Shown: positions 46,601 to 55,600 of the stretch, piece after piece
Layout of the letters: each line of letters opens with the position of its first letter
Numbering within the stretch: the stretch's first letter is position 1
NCBI RefSeq assembly: GCF_910592395.1
Contig: NC_088317.1
Location: forward strand, 10,852,001-10,916,000
From: Lineus longissimus
Taxonomy: Eukaryota > Nemertea > Pilidiophora > Heteronemertea > Lineidae
Length of the DNA: 64,000 nt
Reading direction: 5' to 3'
Notes under the pieces: generated by a model
Seen by the model: the letters and a program-made list of their open reading frames with translations, nothing else
What the model was told of the DNA's origin: nothing
Databases searched by the model: none
Program-made: the position numbers and the translations under genes

Positions 46601-49600
46601 AAATTTTTTTTCCCGAAACGCCTGCCCGGTTTTTGCTTGATTATTCGTGATTATATCCATTTTAAGCGTCTTTTGGATATTATTACTAAAGTCTCAAAAA
46701 TCAAAACAGTGTATGTCGGGGGGGAAACCCCCCCAAACCCCCCAGAAATTGAAGTTTGATTAAAAAACAGTGAGAATAATCGTGTGGTTCTCTCTCGGAG
46801 CTCAGAATAGTCGAGTTGCTTCATTCGCGCGTTTATCTCTTCTGGCGGCCATTTTAAGTCAAATTTTAAGCCATTTGAAACGAATCCATGGACTTGAAAA
46901 ACATTGTTTACATTGGATACGTCGTATGCACGTTAACTATAGTAGCGCTTCGGCTTTTCTGCTGCGCGCTTATTACTGATGTCTCAAAAATTAAAACACA
47001 TATGTCGGGCCCAACATCCCAGAAATTGAAGTTTGATTAAAAAACAGTGTGAATATTCGTGTGGTTCTTTTTCGGAGCTCAGAATTATAGTTGAGTTTCA
47101 TTCCCGCGTTTATCTCTTTTTGGTGACCTTTTAAGCCATCTGAACTAAATCCATGGACATGGGATAGGTTATTGTTAACATTTGATATGTACACGTTAAC
47201 TATAGAAGCGCTTTGCAGAAAAGCCTTTGGCTTAAAATTCACTATCTCTACAAAGGGCATTTCAAAATGATGCATCTATTTAGATGATGTGGACCAAAGG
47301 GAATAGGCACTGAAGACACTGTAAGTTGAGGGAAAGGACTGCAATGGACGAGACAAATTTGGGTTGCTGAGTTCATTTTTAAAGTCAAAGTTATTACCAG
47401 CATTGTGATAACTTACTTGGTGATCCATGTTACCTTCATGTCCCTCATTGCCTCAATGAATTCCTCCTCCTTAGTGTGCTCCTTCTCCTTGCTCTTCTCT
47501 TTTCCATTCTTATTATTCTTCTTGCTAGGTTCAGTTATCACATACGTGAAGGGGTATGTTGCCTGAAAGAAACATGCTTACTCACAAAACTTTGGGAACT
47601 CACATCAGTGCTAGGCAACTTTCTAAAGTAATTTATCATTAAAACCTACATGAACTCCATTAATGACTGAATAATTTGAGAGAAAAAATTGAATATTTCC
47701 ATTTGTGTAAATATGAACTGAATATGAATTTCAACAATGCTGTCGTGTAGCTCGATATACAAACACTATCAATGCCAAATTTTAGCAAATTTGCTTGCAT
47801 TACAACTGCAATGTGGCAATGTCTATTTTCAACTAGAAATTTGAAATTTGCTTATCAGCAAATTTGATAGCCCCCACGGGCCCACACAGTACACGTATGG
47901 AGGAGTGAAGTCTATTCCGTTTCGCGGATGATCTATTTCCGGACAAACACGCTTGCGCTTTCTCAAAATCACACGCTCAGTAACATTTAAACAGCACCCT
48001 AACCTTTTCAGATGGGCAGGATGGATCATCGATAAGCATTTAAGGCTATTCCTTTATTTTATTCCTTCATTCAACCATGTCAACCGTCGTTCTTTGCTCA
48101 AAATACTCGACAGCTCGCCACTTCGGCAAAGAGATACCGCCGCCATGATGCATGAGGATATGACCTCACCATTACGGGGTGGAGCTTATGCTAATATACG
48201 TGTGATTGACAGAATCGTGCCGGAGATTTGAAAGAAAATCGGCGCATAAAAGCGCTTCAAAGTCATCAAAATTATCCGAATTTCGAAAAAATCTTTGCCA
48301 GGTGCACTAGATCGAGTTTAGTTTGATGGGACAGGGGTGACAGTTTTTCAGTTGAAATAGCAGTTTTGCTGGACTACCTCCATAATATAACCTGGGAAGA
48401 ATGCAGAAGCCTAGTACCTTCTCCTAGTAATCTCAATATAGACCCCACATTTGTTGTATGTGGGGTCTATAATTACCAGGCCACAAGAAAATACATCAAA
48501 CACAATCAACATACAATGTAAGCCTTCAATATTAGTCGTGTGCTGAACCTCAACAATGATAGTGACCTAGTCGCAGTGAATACCAAAAACTCGGCAGTTG
48601 AGATCACATGATGCTGTTAGGTCTTTTTACTAAAATAGCACGTCACCATCCAATACTCACTGCTTTCTTGGCCAGATCATCCTTGGCATATGATATTGTT
48701 CCCGTCAGATAGCTACCTGTTGATACCGGAACATATTTAGGCAGTCTAAAAATAAAGGAGAAATTTAAATTCAGCCATAAAAAAATTGGCATCACAAAAA
48801 GAGCACTACCCCTCAGTCATTTGCATTAATTGACTTGAAGAGATGAGAGGTTCTCCGCAAATTTGAGAGACATCATGCTCAAGATCGTAGATCACAGTCT
48901 CCATGCACAAGAGCATCAATAACGCTTCACTAGGGGCTAATCATGCTTACTAAATCTTAGAAACGTGCTACATGTATAGTATATTATAGTCAAATTAGAA
49001 TTTTATGTCATTTAATCTATGTGACCTTGAAAAGTAGGTCAAATCAAAAAACGATGTGACATAATACTGTATGGTGGTTAGATGTACCCATGATATCAGA
49101 TTGGTGGCAATTGGGCAGTATTTTAAGCAATAACTGCATTTTAAGGTTTTCAGATTTAGCTCCCTGGTGGCCAAGGGGTGAATCAGTACCGTATACATGT
49201 GTACTAAATGTGGTCGATGGTCACTGCAGTTAAGAAACTTGCCATAGTTTAGGCCTAACGACCAATTTATGCAATTTGACCTCTGTGACCATGAAAAGTG
49301 TAGGTCGAATAATGTTTCCTTTCTTGGAGTACCCACCATAAAAATATTATATATGAAGTGGTCCAAGGACCATGTGCTCTCCTCGATTATTTGCAGCGGA
49401 TATGGGGAAAACAGTTTCTGACTGTTTTACCAGTTTTGATTCCATTGAATAATATTATTCTTCTCGGCTCAATGGCACGAAAGAAAATTACCGGTACCAT
49501 CTAAATATAGCATTTTGGTTATAAAGTTGATTGAATTTCAGGGTTATTGAAGAGTGTACATATCAAATAGAAATTGGTTGCCATCTGTTCAACAGTTTAG

Positions 49601-52600
49601 GGTAATAGAACTTTGTTGGATTTTCAAGATGGTGGCCTGGCAGCCATATTTGTCACGGGATTATAATGAAAATTAGGGATATTGATAAGAGTACATAGAT
49701 ACATAATCACATGAAGATTGGTTGCAATCCGATCATTAATTTTGGAGTAATAAGACTTTGTTTAATTTTCAAGATGGCCACCTGGCAGCCATAATGTGAA
49801 GTCCAAGCGGGACACATTTTTGGGGTAGAATAGAGGGTCCTCAGATAAATGTCTTCACAAGTTTAGAACCTTCTAGCGCAAATAGAAACGAAATGTGCCA
49901 CCTATCGTTGATTAAGTGAACTTTGACCTTTGTGACCTTGAAAAGTAGGTCAAATCAAAAACCTAGGTGATATGTCATTTAACCTTATCAGAAACACCCA
50001 CCATAAAAGTTTCGTCACTCTACGTGCAATCATTAGCTTCAAAAAAGCAAAAACCAATGCTGTAGCTAGCATTCAAAATGAAAGGCCGGACCAAATAAAT
50101 GATGCAGATGCTACAAGATATTCGACCTACTTGTCGTCTGCTAGTGGTGCAATAAACAATGGACATATCTTCCTGTGGGCAAGGCCATGCGTGGTAAACT
50201 TGCGACCACCAACAAGAGCCTGTGCCTGACAGCTGTAAACATCTAACGTGATGGCACTGGATAGTTTATGGTACAACACTAGGATCATGTCCTTGAGCTT
50301 TTCTAGTAGGTCTCTCTTCTCATGACGCACTTGCACTTTGATTGTGAAGTCTCCCTTCTCTAGTTTCACTGAGTACTGCAAAGGAAACAATTTTTATTTA
50401 CTTAAGAATTGCTTAAGACTGGTCTTTATTAATTCTTGACTTAATTAATAGTAGGATAACCAATTGTATAATTAAAAGGACTCATTCTGATGAAGTTTAA
50501 TTGAGTGCTAACAAGACTGTTACACAGTTGTATTATAATACAGGCACATGTAGATCATGTTGATCTACCAGTCATCGGAACTGACATTGATTCACACATT
50601 AAGTTGCACAGATTAGGTCTTGCGCGGACAGCACTACAGAATGACAGTTTACTGCTCGAATTTTATATACATATTTTGTGATGCATCCAAAAGCCACAAT
50701 TTAATATAGGTCACTATCACATTACCTTATCAGCATAAGCATCCCCAGTGCACAGGAGTTGTTTATTGGAGTCAAAAATCATCCACAGCTGCGACTCGTA
50801 TTCGGATTCATATAAAAGCTCACTAAGCAGTGAGCAATCAGGCATCACTTCACTCCCTTTGTTCTGAAAACAACCATCAAAATGAAGTGAAAATATACAT
50901 AACAGCATTAGCAAGGCAAGTGAACAGTCTCGTGGTACAAAACTCATCAGCCCTGTGGTACAAAACTCCTCTGATGAACATAAAATATTTACTGTATCCT
51001 AACACTGCCGTGTATTCTTCATTGTAACACAGAGTGGACCAACCTTGTCCATCCCTCTAACTAGTGACTAGTGATGGGCTTTCTTGAGGTTTGCACTGAT
51101 GACCACAACAAAATTTGGCATATGCCAACCATTATGAGGTTTGGCTGACTGCTGAAATGGGCATTGCATTTTAATTTATTTGAACTGATTAGCAATAATT
51201 AGCACAAATAAGGTGAAGAGTGGAAAGTTAGCTTACGACTACGTAACGTGAAATCATATCTTACAAACATTTCATGCTGGTCAACTAACAATACAATGCA
51301 CCGGGTACATTTACCAGTAACCCATCAAAGAATAGTTGTTCAGCTATACCCATACCTTGTATAAATTCAAGAATAATGAATATTCAATGATGGACATTCT
51401 GATTCGGTGTCAGAAATTGTCATCACAGTTTGATTTCACATCATCTGTTGATTAATCATCCAGCCACTAATATTGCTGCCATTTGGTGGAGTTCATGAGG
51501 ATGATGAAAAGGGCTACCCCGGAAGTCCTGGGGGCAGGGTAGTTCAGCCCACTAATGTTACATTAGCAGTTCTGCCAACCCCAAACAAGGCCCGAGGTGA
51601 GTGGCATCAGCCAATTTCAAAGTCATGGAATAAGCAGGAAAATCAGAAATTACCAAGTGGAAGTTGTAGGTGAGTTCCATGGAATAAATCTGGCGTCCGT
51701 CTGACAGGACATCACGAGGTGTTCCAAGACACTGCATCTTGTTCTCTGAAGGCCTGAAATCATAATCACAACGAAGACATATACAGCACACAATCAGCAT
51801 GCTCGAACCATATTTGACGGGAAATGTTGCAAGAATTAGCATGACCTGGAAAAGATCCAGGTTCCAGTTTCCCTTCAAGTAACAGTGCAAATCACACAAC
51901 CGAATATCAATTTCAAAATTATAAAGAATTTTCCGACGATGCGGCACCCTCCACCCATTTTATCCTTCAGTGCACAGGGTTTCATATAGGGGGGATGGGG
52001 GGTGGACATATCTCCCCCATTATTTGGGTATGGGGGTATATCCCCCCCCCATCATCCTGATTAATCAAGTTTTTTGAAATTATGTTTTAAAGTCTTAAGT
52101 GGCACATTTTAAAATACTAAGAAGCAGATTTTAAAGCGTTTTCAGGTGCAAAAAAACTTCAGAAGGGGTCATTTTCTAAATAACAAAAACCCGGCGGAAA
52201 CCCTGAGTGCATGAACAATCCTTGTAGTGGTAAATCATATTGCCTTTGATCACAATAACAAGAGGCCTGGCGGCCTGAATAGCTACGCTGCCGGAATTGA
52301 ATAGCAAGGAATGAGATGAATGACAAGAGAATGTAACAAGTAGTATATGCGAGTACCAGAATGTAGGTTAATGGTAGATAGGGAGATGTGGACAGACTAG
52401 ATAGAATCAAGCTTAGATAAATGAGGCCAAGTTCATGAAGGGCGTTTAGCTTAAAACAGTATTTAACAACTGGATAGACAGATTCAGGTCCTTCATGTAA
52501 ATCTTTACAGAATATGAATAGGCCCTGAAACTAATCATAGGTGGATGACAGTGGTGATGGTTTTATTTGAACTGCAGTGAATGAAGTAGTTGAGGGGTTC

Positions 52601-55600
52601 TTTTGTCACATCCGCTCTTCAATACCTCCAATCTCTCCTTCATTACCTTTAGTGAAGATTAGCTCTTGGGACACTGCCCTATTCCCTCCTATAAGGCTAC
52701 AATGCAGTCTCTCGTTTGTGACATTAGGCATGATGCCGTCACTTGCATCACCCGATTCTCTTGTATCATTCAGGCTACAACGAAGTCTTAATTGATTGTG
52801 ACATCAGGCATGATAACGTCTCTCGCGTCACCCTCTTCTCTTATATCGATCAGGCTACAATGTGGTCACTTACTTGATAGTGAAATCACCCTCTTGTCTC
52901 ACACATAACATAACATTCAGGCGACAATGTGGTCTCTTACTTGATTGTGACATCAGGCATGATAACATCTCTTACATCACCCTCTTCTCTTACATCAATA
53001 AGGCTACAATGTTGTCATTACTTGATTGTGAATCACCCTCTTGTCTCATATCATTCAGGCGACAATGTGGTCTCTTACTTGATTGTGACACGAGGCATGA
53101 TAATGTCTCTTACATCACCATACCCCTTGCCTGACCTCTTCTGAAAAGGTGCTCGACTTTCAGTTGTAAGTTGCGGGAAATTTTCATGTAGAAACAATTT
53201 TCGTCTTTACACTGGCAGATAAACTAAACAAACGACTCCAATGGATTATCGCCGTGGATAATTTATTTCTGAGGCATTACCCTCACTCGACCCAGGGTTG
53301 AGCGCGACAGTAAAGTGGTAGGAATTTTAACTTGACCTAAGGTCGAGTATGATACTATGAGGGTTAAAGGTTGTATGTTCAAGAATTTAGGTTTAATAGA
53401 CAAGCTTTATTTTTTATTATAATAATAAATAAAAATTCAGAGATGCATTTTCAATTTCAAGGCTTCTTTATTCAATGAACTTGTATAATACAGTAAAACA
53501 AGACCAAAACGTGAAGCTAACAGCGTCTTCTTTCCCAATCCTGTCAATCTCATGGCTGACTGGTTGATTGGCTTCGTGTCACCAGTTCCACAGTATGCAC
53601 AGCAACACCACTTGGCCTGTGGAGACCACCAGAATGACTAGTAGATAATAGGCTGCATCATCCTGTAAAAATCAGAAAAAATAGCACTTAGCAAATAGCA
53701 CCATCAAAGTAAGACAAGACTGTCCACTCACAGATAACCCTGTCGACATTTATTATTGACATTCCCGATTATCTGTCAAAAGCAATGAGTAGTCTGTGCT
53801 GACTTGGAAACCGTGAGAGGATTTACAACCCTGTATGGCTCGCTGTTTTGTTTATGTACCGGTATCGGGTGTGTAATGTATGGTAAATAATGTAGGCCTA
53901 GTTCATGCATGCAGCTCCTCGCGGTTTTGCGTATCAGCATAGACTGAGAATGCCAGTTTTATAGTTCGTTGAAAATACCTCACAATTCCAGCAAACTACT
54001 TTGTTGCTATTCTTTGTGTACTCTGACCAGTGTCACTATCCCAGGTCTACGACGTCATTGTTATTTTGAAAAGAAACATGAAAAAACGTCAACTTCTTGT
54101 GAAGTGGTCCGCCATGTTTGTTTTGATTATGTCGATGATGTTTATAAATACAAAGAGGCTGTTCTTATAACATACTTTTAAAGGGAAGAATTTTTCGCAA
54201 CACCGTTTTTTATAAAATATACATGGCGTTCACATGTGTTTTGATCTTCCACTTCGACTCAATGACTGAGCATATTAAACGAAACAAAAAGCTAAAAACT
54301 CACCCTGGTTTTCTGTCAAAACGTCTACCGTACGTAGATGAACTGAGCACATGAATCTGGGTTTCTCTACGTGTCTCTTATCGTCAATATTAATTAGAAT
54401 TAGACAAAATAACCCCACAAAATGACTAGTCCAAAGGCCTGTTGACATTAAGAATCAAAACATAGGAAAATACCACTTTCTAACTGCTCATTATGACAAA
54501 TTTAGATTGGAACTATGTTTTGAAATGAACGTACACACTCTATATACATTCGCAAAACAGCCATCACATTATCAGCCTCGCCTGCAATGCCTTAGAGCAA
54601 TGCCTTATGTGTGGCGCGTTCAGTACATTACAGAGACAGGTAGGCTCGAGGTTGTTTTGCCTTTTTTGAGCAGACGACAATTTCCAGCTTAAAATCTCCC
54701 AATTACTGCCAATTACGGGGCATTCAGTCTTTCTGCTGTGAATAGCTATAATCCTATCGAAACAAGAGTTCAAAATATTGGTATCCTAGCACATTTCCTG
54801 GCCCAGCTACAGCAAATTCTGATGAAAATGCAACTATTTTGCTGGAACTACATTCGGCCAGCAGCGTAGGTAAAATTATGGCAACTAATAAACCAGCGCT
54901 CTTGAATAGAAAGACAGAAACAGACCCTTTGAAAGTGAAGCAGGTTAATGCGGTAGAAACACTCCAACACAAACCTTCCCTCCTTTCTTTTTGCATCTGC
55001 TACCTTGGTTAAACCAGGACTCAGGTCTGTACAAAGCATCATATACTGGAGACATACCTGAGAATTTGGCCTATGTTTTTCAACGATATTGATGGGGAGA
55101 TGTCCTCCTGTTTGAGTGTAGAAATTACGTTTATCCTATGAATACCTTCGGCACCATGCTGAAAATAAAACATTGAAAAGTCTAACCTAACTCTTTCGCG
55201 ACTGAGGGTTTGGCAGTGTACAGGTCCAGGTCAATACTGTGTGTGGGCCAGGGGTACCCTGCCCACACGCACTATTGACCCCAACTTGACCTGGGAAAAG
55301 TTTCATAGTAAAATAGCTAGCATTACCAATCTCACACAGGGACAAGGTCTTCATTTAATCAAGTGCAGTGCTGCTATCTCGTTTCTTCATTCAGGTGTGA
55401 CCAACTAAAAACTTATAGCCTATAATATAGGGACCAAGGTGAACGATAAAACTTTGGGAAAATGTTGCCATATTGTTTACAGTGGGCCAATAGTACACAC
55501 TGTACAGTTACATCCCACATTTTCCAAAATGGTGTAGAAGTAACTGTGAAATGAATGAAGAGTTTTGATGCAAAAGCCAACAGGTCATCATCAGGTCTTT

